From contig NZ_JSYP01000027.1 in assembly GCF_000813005.1 (NCBI RefSeq), positions 1-44,098 on the forward strand: a DNA stretch of 44,098 nt, in the 5' to 3' direction. The notes beneath the pieces were generated by a model that saw nothing but the letters and a program-made list of their open reading frames with translations, was not told the origin of the DNA and ran no database searches. This DNA comes from Flavobacterium sp. KMS. Its GTDB lineage: Bacteria > Bacteroidota > Bacteroidia > Flavobacteriales > Flavobacteriaceae. The position numbers and the translations under genes are program-made. Of the stretch, positions 6,484 to 15,297 are shown one piece after another (the stretch's first letter is position 1; each line of letters starts with the position of its first letter).

Positions 6484-7727
6484 TGAAAAGAGTAGTAATA
6501 ACAGGATTGGGAGCAGTAACCCCTATTGGCAATAATGTTTCGGAATATTGGCACTCGCTAATCAACGGAGTTAGTGGCGCATCTGAAATAACAAAATTCG
6601 ACACTACTAATTTCAAAACTAAATTTGCCTGTGAGGTTAAGAATTTTAATCCCGAAAACATTTTTGAGAAAAATGAAATAAGAAAATATGACCTTTTTAC
6701 TCAATACGCATTATATGCAACAGACGAAGCTATCAAAAATGCAAATATTGATTTTGATTCTTTAAATAAAAACAGAATTGGAGTTATTTGGGGTTCTGGT
6801 GATGGTGGCGTTTCAACATTCGAAGAACAAATTGGAGAATATAAATTAGGTAATGGCATACCTAGATTTAGCCCGTTTTTCATTCCAAAGAGGATTATTA
6901 ACATTGCTTCGGGAGCAATCTCAATTAAATACGGGCTTCGCGGAATTAATTATACCACAGTATCTGCCTGTTCTGCTAGTAATACAGCAATCATTGATGC
7001 ATTTAATTACATTCGTTGGGGCAAAGCCGATATGATAATTAGTGGTGGCTCTGAAGCTTCTGTCACAGAATCATCTATTGGAGGTTTTAATGCCTCAAAA
7101 GCATTATCAACATTAAACGAGGATTGTAGTAAAGCATCACGCCCATTTGATGCAACAAGAAACGGATTTGTTTTGGGTGAAGGTGCTGGTGCCATTATAC
7201 TAGAAAGCTATGAACATGCATTAAAAAGAAATGCTGTTATTCTTGCCGAAATTGTTGGCGGTGGATTAGCTGGAGATGCTTATCACTTAACAAGTACACA
7301 CCCAGACGGCGAAGGTGCTATTCTAGGAATGGAACTTGCTCTTGAGGAAGCTCAGATAACATCAGACAAAATCGATTATATAAATGCTCATGCTACCTCA
7401 ACTCCTACTGGCGACTTGAGTGAACTTAAGGCAATGGAAAAAGTATTTGGAATAAATCCAAATGCCAATATTAGTGCAACAAAATCAATGACTGGACATT
7501 TACTTGGCGCAGCAGGAGCAATTGAAGCAATTGCTTGTATAAAAGCTATTCAGGAAAATATTGTTCCTCCAACAATAAATACACAAACGGTAGAACCTGA
7601 ATTTTTAAATAAGTTTAATTTGACACTCGGTAAAGCACAACCAAGAATAGTTAATTATGCAATGAGCAATACGTTCGGCTTTGGTGGACATATAGCAAGT
7701 TCAATATTTAAAAAATTTACAGACTGA
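6483..7727 (+). CDS. Beta-ketoacyl-ACP synthase II-like (FabF paralogue)
   Basis: 414 residues, full-length thiolase-fold condensing enzyme. Active-site Cys163 (VSACSAS), His303 (NAHATSTPTGD) and His339 (SMTGHLLGAAGA) form the Cys-His-His triad of decarboxylating KAS I/II enzymes, and the C-terminal GFGG loop is present. It would extend acyl-ACP with malonyl-ACP. It sits alone with a TetR regulator, without acpP or other fab genes, so it is probably not the housekeeping FabF. It may be a regulated paralogue for membrane-lipid adjustment or a specialised acyl chain. Start and stop are clear, and a strong terminator follows. Confidence 0.9.
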   Translation: MKRVVITGLGAVTPIGNNVSEYWHSLINGVSGASEITKFDTTNFKTKFACEVKNFNPENIFEKNEIRKYDLFTQYALYATDEAIKNANIDFDSLNKNRIGVIWGSGDGGVSTFEEQIGEYKLGNGIPRFSPFFIPKRIINIASGAISIKYGLRGINYTTVSACSASNTAIIDAFNYIRWGKADMIISGGSEASVTESSIGGFNASKALSTLNEDCSKASRPFDATRNGFVLGEGAGAIILESYEHALKRNAVILAEIVGGGLAGDAYHLTSTHPDGEGAILGMELALEEAQITSDKIDYINAHATSTPTGDLSELKAMEKVFGINPNANISATKSMTGHLLGAAGAIEAIACIKAIQENIVPPTINTQTVEPEFLNKFNLTLGKAQPRIVNYAMSNTFGFGGHIASSIFKKFTD

Positions 7728-7753
7728 TTTTAGTAATTAAATCAAAATGCAGC

Positions 7754-7785
7754 AACCTCGTTTAAGTAATTTAAACGAGGTTTTT
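7754..7785 (+). terminator. Intrinsic terminator after fabF-like gene
   Basis: A perfect 12-bp stem AACCTCGTTTAA/TTAAACGAGGTT (7754-7765 and 7771-7782) with a 5-base loop, followed by T residues. Confidence 0.9.
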
Positions 7786-7828
7786 CTATATATAGCATTA
7801 CAATACCAAATCGAAATAAAAATTTCCA

Positions 7829-7836
7829 TAACTTCG
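7829..7836 (+). promoter_or_regulatory. -7 box variant TAACTTCG
   Basis: The octamer is identical to those at 2020 and 15264 and lies 31 bases before the VOC gene. No clear -33 TTG is seen. Confidence 0.45.
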
Positions 7837-7867
7837 TTGGTAATAAAATATATCATCAAACAATAAA

Positions 7868-8248
7868 ATGAAAAACAAATCAAATCCTGTAGTCTATTTT
7901 GAGATTCCTGTAACCGATATAGAAAGAGCTATGCAATTTTATACGGCAGTATTTAATTTTGACTTTGAACGTGATACCATTCATGATAACGAAATGGCAT
8001 TTTTCCCTCTTACCGAAGGCAATAACGGAATCACGGGAGCTTTAGCAAAAGGAGAAATATACAACCCAACGATAAACGGAACACTTATTTATTTTAATAC
8101 AGAGGATATCGAGGAAACTTTAAATCTCGCATTGCAAAATGGTGCCGAAGTTTTATTTCCAATAACATCAAATGGTGAATATGGTTCTGTAGCAGAATTT
8201 AAAGACTGCGAAGGAAATAGAATTGCATTACATATGGCTAATAAATAA
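7868..8248 (+). CDS. VOC family (glyoxalase/bleomycin-resistance fold) protein
   Basis: 126 residues with two beta-alpha-beta-beta-beta modules: VVYFEIPVTDIERAMQFYTA at the start and GTLIYFNTEDIEETLNLA in the second half, ending in EFKDCEGNRIALH, where the Glu/His would bind metal. It resembles the stand-alone VOC proteins often annotated as glyoxalase-like. The substrate is unknown. The last 55 bases (8195-8249) are repeated, slightly diverged, at 9062-9116, which points to a lost tandem paralogue. Confidence 0.88.
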   Translation: MKNKSNPVVYFEIPVTDIERAMQFYTAVFNFDFERDTIHDNEMAFFPLTEGNNGITGALAKGEIYNPTINGTLIYFNTEDIEETLNLALQNGAEVLFPITSNGEYGSVAEFKDCEGNRIALHMANK

Positions 8249-8249
8249 T
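8195..8249 (+). repeat. Direct repeat, copy 1 (VOC 3' end)
   Basis: The last 55 bases of the VOC gene match 9062-9116 with only four substitutions. Three of these are silent and one changes Ala to Thr. Confidence 0.9.
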
Positions 8250-8285
8250 ATAACAACTTATACAAAACAATACTTTACAATAAAA

Positions 8286-9044
8286 ATGGAAGAATTAAAA
8301 GAGAATGAAGTGCCTACACAAAAAATTTATAAAGACCGAGCTATCTGGGTTGGAACATTTTTAGGAGGACCACTTGCAGCTGGATATTTGATAGCTGAGA
8401 ATTTTAAGGCATTTAATGACACAAAAAAAGCAAAAACAACATGGATAATAGCTATTATAGCCACAATAGCAATATTTGGTGGCGCTTTTTTAATTCCTGA
8501 AGATGTAAAAGTCCCAAATCAGATAATCCCTTTAATATATACTGGAATAGCTTTTTATTTCGTACAACATTTTCAGGGACAAAAAATAAATGAACATATA
8601 AATTCTGGTGGTTCATTTTTTGGTTGGTGGCGAACAATTGGAATCAGCTTTATTGCCCTTTTAATCACATTTAGTGTTATTATATGTGTAGTGTTATTTA
8701 CAGAAAATGAACAATTTGATGGAATAACAAAAGAATATGGCGTTATGAAAAACGAAATTGTTTATCAAGATAATATACCCGTAACAGAAGTAGACAAACT
8801 AGCAGAAGGCTTTGAAAAAAATGCATTTTTTGAAAATACAACTAAAAAATATGTGTACATAAAAAAGAGTAATTCTACTTATGAAGTTTCTATTCCATGT
8901 AATCAAACTATTGAAGACATCCCTGAATCACAAATTCCTTTTGTCCTATTAAGAAGTGAAATGCAAAAAGAATTCCCTAATAACAAAATCGTTTTAAATT
9001 TAGTAGTTGATAATCTTGATAATGTTGTAAAACGAATCGAATAA
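8286..9044 (+). CDS. Uncharacterised membrane protein
   Basis: 252 residues from the ATG at 8286 (MEELKENEVP). The in-frame ATG at 8223 lies within the VOC coding region and is not likely. A polar N-terminus is followed by four predicted membrane helices at about residues 21-38, 49-67, 74-91 and 115-136, then a soluble tail of about 110 residues rich in Lys/Glu/Asn. The tail resembles the small alpha/beta domains that end other flavobacterial membrane proteins. No family is recognised with confidence. It lies exactly between the two copies of the VOC 3' end, as if inserted between tandem VOC genes or as if it replaced the body of the second. Confidence 0.7.
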   Translation: MEELKENEVPTQKIYKDRAIWVGTFLGGPLAAGYLIAENFKAFNDTKKAKTTWIIAIIATIAIFGGAFLIPEDVKVPNQIIPLIYTGIAFYFVQHFQGQKINEHINSGGSFFGWWRTIGISFIALLITFSVIICVVLFTENEQFDGITKEYGVMKNEIVYQDNIPVTEVDKLAEGFEKNAFFENTTKKYVYIKKSNSTYEVSIPCNQTIEDIPESQIPFVLLRSEMQKEFPNNKIVLNLVVDNLDNVVKRIE

Positions 9045-9061
9045 TAATTATCGTACTCACT

Positions 9062-9116
9062 GAATTTAAAGACTGCGAAGGAAACAGGATTGCATTGCAT
9101 ATGACTAATAAATAAT
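9062..9116 (+). pseudogene. Orphan 3' end of a second VOC gene (repeat copy 2)
   Basis: These 55 bases encode EFKDCEGNRIALHMTNK and a stop, nearly identical to the end of the VOC gene at 7868-8248 (MANK there). Three of four base changes are silent, so both copies were once selected as protein. The rest of the second gene is missing; the membrane-protein gene stops 18 bases upstream. Confidence 0.85.
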
Positions 9117-9138
9117 TATGTAATTATAGAATTGATTT

Positions 9139-9334
9139 AACACATAGAAACACAGATTTTATGTGCAAAAAAGGATACAAAAAGAAAAACATTTCTCTCA
9201 CATAGTAACTAGTTGAGATAATACATTTGAAGGTAGAGATGCACCGCAGTGCATCTAAGATATAGTTACTATGCGGCTGTATATAAAGTGAAACGTCTAT
9301 TTTTGAGAGTGCTAAATCTATGTTTCTATGTGTT
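9139..9334. repeat. Nested inverted-repeat element
   Basis: Three inverted repeats sit inside each other. The outer 21-bp arms (9139-9159 and 9314-9334) have one mismatch. The middle 11-bp arms are CATAGTAACTA/TAGTTACTATG (9201-9211 and 9263-9273). The central hairpin is AGATGCAC/GTGCATCT (9237-9244 and 9249-9256). The central hairpin recurs in related form at 43320-43345. No ORF is visible, so this is either a MITE-like unit of about 196 bp or repeats that accumulated in the same spot. It fills most of the 340-bp gap 9045-9384. Confidence 0.6.
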
Positions 9335-9384
9335 TAAAATAATTGCGCCCAAAGGGTTAATAAAATAAAAACAATCCATTAAAA

Positions 9385-9777
9385 ATGTCTGGAGAAAAAG
9401 ATTTAGAGAAGTTACTCAAAAGCATGAAACCTAAACACAATGTTGGTGATTATGTTTTTTGTACCGTTAAAAGTCTTGAAAATATAGCTCTCGAAGATAT
9501 TGTAATGTCATTTACAGAAAGTGAAGGCATTACATTAATCATAAAAAAAGAAATTGCCGATGAACTTAAACTAAGTTATTCGGTTGTAATGTCGTGGATA
9601 ACGCTAACTGTACATTCATCATTAGAAGCTGTGGGTTTAACTGCCGCTTTCGCGAAAGCGTTATCAGACAATAACATTAGTTGCAATGTTGTAGCTGCAT
9701 TTTATCACGACCATATCTTTGTAAATAAAAAAGATACAGACAATGCCATTACTATTTTAAATAAATTTTCTGAATAG
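9385..9777 (+). CDS. ACT-domain protein (COG3602-like)
   Basis: 130 residues comprising an N-terminal segment DLEKLLKSMKPKHNVGDYVFCTV followed by an ACT-like ligand-binding region with SWITLTVHSSLEAVGLTAAFAKAL, the usual position of small-molecule contacts. Proteins of this layout are small stand-alone amino-acid-binding proteins of unknown role. The AraC regulator starts 16 bases downstream and could share the transcript. The region just upstream is repeat DNA with no clear promoter. Confidence 0.8.
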   Translation: MSGEKDLEKLLKSMKPKHNVGDYVFCTVKSLENIALEDIVMSFTESEGITLIIKKEIADELKLSYSVVMSWITLTVHSSLEAVGLTAAFAKALSDNNISCNVVAAFYHDHIFVNKKDTDNAITILNKFSE

Positions 9778-9793
9778 AATTAATTAGTATTCG

Positions 9794-10651
9794 ATGACAA
9801 CAGATATCATAGAAATAAACAACTTCGTCGTTTTAATAGAGCAATCAAATGCTGATAAAACGATTATCGAAAAATGTGAAATCGATGGAGATGCTGTTGG
9901 CTTTGCTTTCTATGGTTCAGGAAATGTCGAATTGGAAATTACGTATGAAAACAATAGTATAATTATAAACAATACCACAGGAATTGCAATTTCATTTTTT
10001 GGAAACAGCAAAGTCGGATTTGCACATAAAATTTCGCCTAATAAACCATTACAATCTATTAGCGTATTTATGAAGATAAAAAATCTTAATATGCTGCCAG
10101 AACGTGAAAGCGAAATCTTCTCTGAGTATTTACAACAACTCCTTAATCCCGAAGCCAATTTTGTAGAAGGTCCTAGTTTTTATATGTCACCCGATATGCA
10201 AAATGCAGTTCAAAAAATATTTAATACCCAATACAAAGGAGACACAAGATTAATGTTTCTTAAAAGCCAGATAACCGAATTACTGGCACATTTCTTTGCA
10301 CATCTTGCTACCGAAAAAGAAAAAACCACCAACAAAATTGACCGTGATAAACTTTTTCACGCAAAAGAAATCATGACCCAAAATATTGCTACTCCACCCT
10401 CATTAAGTGAGTTATCTAAGCAAATTGGTCTTAACAACAACAAACTCAAAAAGAATTTTAAAGAACTTTTTGGTATTCCTGTATTTAAATACCTTCAGGA
10501 ACAACGACTAAATAAAGCGCATGAATTATTAAGCAATACCGACAAGAACATTCAGGAAACTGCATGGTTTGTGGGATACGAAAGTTTAAGTTCCTTCTCG
10601 AATGCTTTCCATAAAAAATTTGGAGTACGACCAAGCGAACTAAAAAAATAA
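9794..10651 (+). CDS. AraC family transcriptional regulator
   Basis: 285 residues. The N-terminal ~170 residues form a beta-rich sensor region without a recognised motif. The C-terminal ~100 residues hold the double helix-turn-helix of AraC proteins: SLSELSKQIGLNNNKLKKNF, then ETAWFVGYESLSSFSNAFHK and the final KKFGVRPSELKK. This layout matches the Bacteroidota AraC regulators related to PchR/YqhC. It precedes two membrane-protein genes (DUF1772 and DUF5367-like), which are likely targets by position only. Confidence 0.9.
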   Translation: MTTDIIEINNFVVLIEQSNADKTIIEKCEIDGDAVGFAFYGSGNVELEITYENNSIIINNTTGIAISFFGNSKVGFAHKISPNKPLQSISVFMKIKNLNMLPERESEIFSEYLQQLLNPEANFVEGPSFYMSPDMQNAVQKIFNTQYKGDTRLMFLKSQITELLAHFFAHLATEKEKTTNKIDRDKLFHAKEIMTQNIATPPSLSELSKQIGLNNNKLKKNFKELFGIPVFKYLQEQRLNKAHELLSNTDKNIQETAWFVGYESLSSFSNAFHKKFGVRPSELKK

Positions 10652-10739
10652 TTCTTTTCGAACAAACTTTAATCCTTTTAAAACAAACAACTGATAATCA
10701 ATAGTTCTAATTTTATTTTGTTAACTAAACATCATAATC

Positions 10740-11252
10740 ATGGAACCATTTATTATCGACACAAAAACTATTGTTTTATTATTTACCACATTATTAACCG
10801 GACTTCTGGCTGGGATCTTTTTTACTTGGTCTAATGCTATAACTCCAGGTATTGGCAGGCTTGATGATATTAATTATCTAAGAGCTTTCCAGAACATGAA
10901 CCGTACTATTGTAAACCCATTATTCTTAGTGATAATTATGGGGCCAGTATTTTTATCTTTTGCTACAGCTTATCTTTATAAATCTAATCATCCTTATATT
11001 TTCTGGTTATTACTAATTGCAGCAATACTATATTTTGTAGGCGTATTTCTGGTAACAATTATGGGCAATATTCCGCTAAATAATCTTTTAGACAAAACTG
11101 ACTTAACCAATATTTCTCTGGAAAATGCCAAAAATTTGAGAGATCAATTTGAACTTAAATGGAATAATCTGCATTTGGTTCGAACCATAACATCAGCACT
11201 ATCATTCTTCTTATTAATTATAGTGTGTTTGTTTAGAAATAGTAACTTTTAA
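10740..11252 (+). CDS. DUF1772 (anthrone oxygenase-like) membrane protein
   Basis: 170 residues with four predicted membrane helices (about 10-32, 55-75, 84-107, 146-166). The hallmark loop FFTWSNAITPGIGRLDD with RAFQNMNRTIVNPLF fits DUF1772, a family related to fungal anthrone oxygenases whose bacterial role is unclear. The second membrane gene follows after 12 bases, so the two probably form an operon under the upstream AraC regulator. Confidence 0.8.
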   Translation: MEPFIIDTKTIVLLFTTLLTGLLAGIFFTWSNAITPGIGRLDDINYLRAFQNMNRTIVNPLFLVIIMGPVFLSFATAYLYKSNHPYIFWLLLIAAILYFVGVFLVTIMGNIPLNNLLDKTDLTNISLENAKNLRDQFELKWNNLHLVRTITSALSFFLLIIVCLFRNSNF

Positions 11253-11264
11253 TATTAAAATAAA

Positions 11265-11660
11265 ATGAAAAAAATCAGAGCAATTTTAGTTGGAGCGTTA
11301 ATCTGGCTATTAATATTTAGTACTTTCGGTATATTAAGTTATCTTCCAAACATTAAAGATTCTGCATTACAACAATTCTTAGTTGTTGCACCATTGGCAA
11401 TTCCATTTACAATTCTTGGTGCTTATATTTTCTATAAAAACGGAAATAAAACCAACGGATTCATTCTCGGTTTAATTATAGTTACAACTGCTTTAACACT
11501 AGATGTACTCATAACTGTACCTTTTACCATAATCCCGAATCAGGGAAATTACCATAGTTTTTTCACTAGTAAATTCCTCTGGATTCTTGTTGCAGAGGTG
11601 GTTACTATTGTATACTTTTATTGGAAATTAAAGATTAAAACCAAATTACAAAACATATAA
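11265..11660 (+). CDS. DUF5367-like membrane protein
   Basis: 131 residues with four predicted helices (about 5-26, 38-57, 66-87, 105-122) and a basic C-terminus (KLKIKTKLQNI). Length and helix pattern fit the small DUF5367 group. No catalytic motif is seen. It follows the DUF1772 gene by 12 bases and is probably its operon partner. Confidence 0.6.
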   Translation: MKKIRAILVGALIWLLIFSTFGILSYLPNIKDSALQQFLVVAPLAIPFTILGAYIFYKNGNKTNGFILGLIIVTTALTLDVLITVPFTIIPNQGNYHSFFTSKFLWILVAEVVTIVYFYWKLKIKTKLQNI

Positions 11661-11704
11661 TTAGTTTTTAAATCAGTATAAACAATATAAAGTTTAAACA
11701 AAAT

Positions 11705-12397
11705 ATGCAAACATTAGGGCTTATTGGCGGAATTAGTTGGGTATCTACAGTCGATTATTACAAACTTATTAATGAAGGAATAAATGAAAAATTGGGCGGA
11801 TTAAACTTTTCTCAATGTATTATTTATTCATTTAATTATGAAGACATCAAAAAAAATAATGATAATAATGATTGGGAGAAAACTTTTCAGATGCTATATG
11901 AAGCTTGCAAACATTTAAAATCTTCGGGAGCAACGGCAATTGTATTATGTGCCAACACTATGCATCATATTGCTGATAGACTCGAAAAAGAAATCGGAAT
12001 CCCACTAATTCATATTGCCACAGTAACAGCCGAAGAAATCGAAAAAACTGGACTAAAAAAAGTGGGATTACTGGGAACTAAATTTACAATGGAACTTGAT
12101 TTTTTCAAATCTAAACTTACCGATAGAGGTATCGAAACACTTATCCCTAATGATGAAGACAGGGACTTTGTACACATGACAGTTTTTGAAGAATTAGGAA
12201 GAGGAATTGTTACTGAAAAAACCAAAAAACGATACCTGGAAATTATTGATAAATTGATACAAAACGGAGCCGAAGGAATCATACTTGGTTGCACCGAAAT
12301 TCCGCTTGTTATAAAACCCGAAGATGTAACCATCCCAACATTTGATACTGTATTATTACACTCGAAAGCTGCAGTAGCATTTTCATTAAATACATAA
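11705..12397 (+). CDS. Aspartate/glutamate racemase family protein
   Basis: 230 residues, two-domain Asp/Glu racemase fold. The paired catalytic cysteines are Cys82 (VLCANTMHH) and Cys196 (LGCTEIPL), and the N-terminus shows LGLIGGISWVSTVDYY, matching the group that includes YgeA/RacX-type broad-range amino-acid racemases. It would interconvert L- and D-amino acids without PLP, for peptidoglycan or D-amino-acid metabolism; the substrate cannot be read from sequence. It stands as a single gene with short flanking gaps. Confidence 0.9.
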   Translation: MQTLGLIGGISWVSTVDYYKLINEGINEKLGGLNFSQCIIYSFNYEDIKKNNDNNDWEKTFQMLYEACKHLKSSGATAIVLCANTMHHIADRLEKEIGIPLIHIATVTAEEIEKTGLKKVGLLGTKFTMELDFFKSKLTDRGIETLIPNDEDRDFVHMTVFEELGRGIVTEKTKKRYLEIIDKLIQNGAEGIILGCTEIPLVIKPEDVTIPTFDTVLLHSKAAVAFSLNT

Positions 12398-12449
12398 AGT
12401 TTATCATATAAAGCAGCATAAATAAATGATTAAATAATAAATAATCAAG

Positions 12450-13199
12450 ATGAATATAATCTGTAAGAACTGTAATCAGCATTTTAAAGGACATTATTGT
12501 AGTAATTGCGGACAGCCAGCCGAAACTCACAAACTCGATTTCCATTTCCTGATGCATGAAATCCAACACGGATTAATTCATTTTGATAAAGGTATTTTAT
12601 ACTCCGCTAAACAACTTTTTACGCGTCCCGGAAATACCATAAGAGAGTTTATAGAAGGAAAACGAATTAAACATTTTAAACCACTTTCCTTAGTAATTAT
12701 TCTCGCAACTCTTTATGGAGTTCTTTATCATTACTTTCATATCAACCTAATTGCCGATGCTCCCACAGATAGTGAGACACTATCGATAATTAATCCCAAA
12801 GCAGCAAATGAATGGGTCGCGACTCATTTTTCATGGATAACATTAGCAACAATACCATTTTACTCATTGGGAACATATATCGCATTTAGAAAACAAGGAT
12901 ACAACTATATCGAATATTTTATACTCAACACCTTTAAAGCCTCGCAACGACTCTTTGTACATATTGCTTTATTTCCGTTGCTTTATTATTATAATGGAAC
13001 TCCCAATATAAAAACCATAACCCAAATTCTATATGTTATAGATATCATATTAATTTATTGGACAAATGTTCAATTTTTTAATAAACTCACTAAAACCAAA
13101 GCTTTTCTATTATCTGTATTGAGTCACGTAATATTCCTTGTTAGCTCTGTGTTAATTTTATCCATAATTATCACAATTTTAAACAAATTACACAATTAA
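12450..13199 (+). CDS. DUF3667 membrane protein
   Basis: 249 residues. An N-terminal zinc ribbon (Cys5, Cys8, Cys17, Cys20 in ICKNCNQHFKGHYCSNCGQ) is followed by the LFTRPGNTIREFIEGKRIKH segment typical of DUF3667, and then about five membrane helices from residue 85 onward. The family is frequent in Bacteroidota and its function is unknown. It appears monocistronic. Confidence 0.85.
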   Translation: MNIICKNCNQHFKGHYCSNCGQPAETHKLDFHFLMHEIQHGLIHFDKGILYSAKQLFTRPGNTIREFIEGKRIKHFKPLSLVIILATLYGVLYHYFHINLIADAPTDSETLSIINPKAANEWVATHFSWITLATIPFYSLGTYIAFRKQGYNYIEYFILNTFKASQRLFVHIALFPLLYYYNGTPNIKTITQILYVIDIILIYWTNVQFFNKLTKTKAFLLSVLSHVIFLVSSVLILSIIITILNKLHN

Positions 13200-13264
13200 T
13201 AACCATATTTCATGTTTAACATTTAAATATTTAACAACCTAAACAAACTTTAAAATAATTCTTA

Positions 13265-15004
13265 ATGAAAGTACTTCTGAAATTTATGTTTCTCTTCCTA
13301 ATCGTTCTCAACACATCAGCACAACAAGCAAATGGTACAAAACCTGAAGATTCCAAAATGCTTTATGACATTCAGGACGATGTTTTAATTAAAACCAGAG
13401 ATGGAGCATTAATTTCCGCAATTGTAGTTCGCAAAAAAGGAATAACGACACCACAACCCGTTATTTTACAATTTACAATCTATGTACGCGATCGAGATAT
13501 TAAAGGTTTAAAAGAAGCCGCAGATAATGGTTATGTTGGAGTTATAGCATATTCAAGAGGGAAAAGATTAAGTCCCGACGAAATATTTCCGTATGAGCAT
13601 GATGGCAAAGATGCCTATGATGTTATTGACTGGACAAGCAAGCAATCATGGTGTAACGGAAAAATCGGAATGTTTGGCGGTAGCTATAACGGTTTTACAC
13701 AATGGGCATCGGCAAAAAAATTGCATCCAGCACTTAAAACAATCGTTCCTTATGTTGCCAACAGACCAGGAATGGGATTACCAATGGAAAATAGCGTATT
13801 TATAAATCCTAATTACGAATGGGCATTTTATGTAACCAATAATAAAACCTTAGATACAGTTGTAGGATACGACAGGAAACGTTTCCGAACCATGCAGGAC
13901 AAATGGTGGAATTCAGGTACTGCTTATCACAAAATTGACAGCATTGATGGTACGCCAAATAAATATTTACAAAAATGGTTATTACATCCTGGCTATGACA
14001 AATACTGGCAAGATATGGTTCCATATAAAGATGAATTTGCCCAAATAAACATCCCTATTTTATCCATCGATGGTTATTATAACGATTCCCAAATATCTAG
14101 TTTATACTATTTAAGAGAGCACGTTAAATACAATAAAAATGCTGAGCATTATCTTGTTATCGGACCTTATGGACATTTTGGTGCTCAAAAAGGTGGAGAC
14201 CCTACCATAAACGAATATAAAGTTGACCCTATAGCGATTTTTAATACCAAGAAACTAACCTACGAATGGTTTAACTACATTCTTAAAGGTGGTCCTAAAC
14301 CTGCCGTTTTAAAAGATAAAATAAACTATGAAGTAATGGGTGCTAATGAATGGAGACATGCACCATCATTAGAAAAAATGAGTAACGGTTTTCTTAAATT
14401 ATATTTAACCAATACCAAATCGAAAGATAAATATCTATTATCAGATAAAAAACCAGCCAAATCTGGGTTCTTACCTCAGGAAGTAGATTTTGCCAACAGA
14501 GAAATTAGTAATAATGACTATTACCCAGATCCAATAATTCGTAAAGAACTCGATACTATAAATGGCTATTTTTTTATAAGCGAACCCCTTGATAAACCTA
14601 TTTTGGTTAATGGTGCTTTTGAAGGCGAAATAAAAGCGCTTATCAACAAAAAAGATATGGATTTAGGTGTAGTATTATATGAATTGATGCCTAACGGCGA
14701 ATACTTTCACTTATCCTATTTTTTAGGCAGAGCCAGTTATGCAAAAGATATTACAACCAGAAATCTTCTTGTTCCTAACAAAATAGAATCTATCCCGTTT
14801 ACAAATACCAGATTAGTAAGCAAGCAATTAAGCAAAGGAAGCCGCTTGGTTGTGGTAATAAATGTAAATAAAAATGCTTTCGCCCAACTAAATTATGGAA
14901 CTGGTAAAGACGTAAGCGATGAAACCATTAAAGATGCCAAAGAACCTCTAAAAATAAAATGGTATAACGATAGTTTTGTCAAAATTCCAATCTGGAAAGA
15001 TTAG
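13265..15004 (+). CDS. CocE/NonD family hydrolase (X-Pro peptidase S15-like), secreted
   Basis: 579 residues with a signal peptide (1 to about 19, ending NTSAQ). The alpha/beta hydrolase core shows RDGALISAIVVRKKG, GYVGVIAYSRGK, and the nucleophile elbow FGGSYNGFTQ with Ser140. Asp and His are expected near SIDGYYND and IGPYGHFG. The C-terminal ~200 residues form the jelly-roll domain of S15/CocE enzymes (LTNTKSKDKY, FFISEPLDKPI, GSRLVVVINVNKNAF). It should cleave an ester, beta-lactam-like acyl bond or Xaa-Pro peptide outside the cytoplasm. Confidence 0.9.
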   Translation: MKVLLKFMFLFLIVLNTSAQQANGTKPEDSKMLYDIQDDVLIKTRDGALISAIVVRKKGITTPQPVILQFTIYVRDRDIKGLKEAADNGYVGVIAYSRGKRLSPDEIFPYEHDGKDAYDVIDWTSKQSWCNGKIGMFGGSYNGFTQWASAKKLHPALKTIVPYVANRPGMGLPMENSVFINPNYEWAFYVTNNKTLDTVVGYDRKRFRTMQDKWWNSGTAYHKIDSIDGTPNKYLQKWLLHPGYDKYWQDMVPYKDEFAQINIPILSIDGYYNDSQISSLYYLREHVKYNKNAEHYLVIGPYGHFGAQKGGDPTINEYKVDPIAIFNTKKLTYEWFNYILKGGPKPAVLKDKINYEVMGANEWRHAPSLEKMSNGFLKLYLTNTKSKDKYLLSDKKPAKSGFLPQEVDFANREISNNDYYPDPIIRKELDTINGYFFISEPLDKPILVNGAFEGEIKALINKKDMDLGVVLYELMPNGEYFHLSYFLGRASYAKDITTRNLLVPNKIESIPFTNTRLVSKQLSKGSRLVVVINVNKNAFAQLNYGTGKDVSDETIKDAKEPLKIKWYNDSFVKIPIWKD

Positions 15005-15045
15005 GAAAGATAACCTCTATTTGCTGCCATAGATAATCTATAAAT

Positions 15046-15170
15046 GGGACGCGGATAAAACGGATTTACAAAAGTAAAGACGCAGATTAAAACAGATTAA
15101 AAAAATAGAAAAAAATCCGTTTTTATCCGCGTTTTCGCCTTAGCGAATCCGTTTTATCCGCGTCCCTTTT
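15046..15170. repeat. Large inverted repeat with 21-bp arms
   Basis: Perfect 21-bp arms lie at 15046-15066 (GGGACGCGGATAAAACGG...) and 15146-15166. The right end, 15132-15170, recurs at 16702-16740 with three mismatches. No gene is seen in the gap 15005-15297, and the repeat could act as a terminator for the CocE-like gene. Confidence 0.8.
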
Positions 15171-15263
15171 TTCAGTCAGAGATTCAAAACAATTTGCGCC
15201 CTTTGCGGTTAATTTCTCTACCACAGTTTATTGTTTTTAACTAAATAAAAACTTTAATTTCCT

Positions 15264-15271
15264 TAACTTCG
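15264..15271 (+). promoter_or_regulatory. -7 box variant TAACTTCG
   Basis: The third copy of the TAACTTCG octamer, 26 bases before the methyltransferase start. Confidence 0.45.
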
Positions 15272-15297
15272 TTTACTACATAAAAACGCTGAAAATT

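Noticed and set aside
6180..6554. 124-aa frame on the - strand across tetR/fabF
   Set aside because: It is antisense to two well-supported coupled genes and shows no domain signature.
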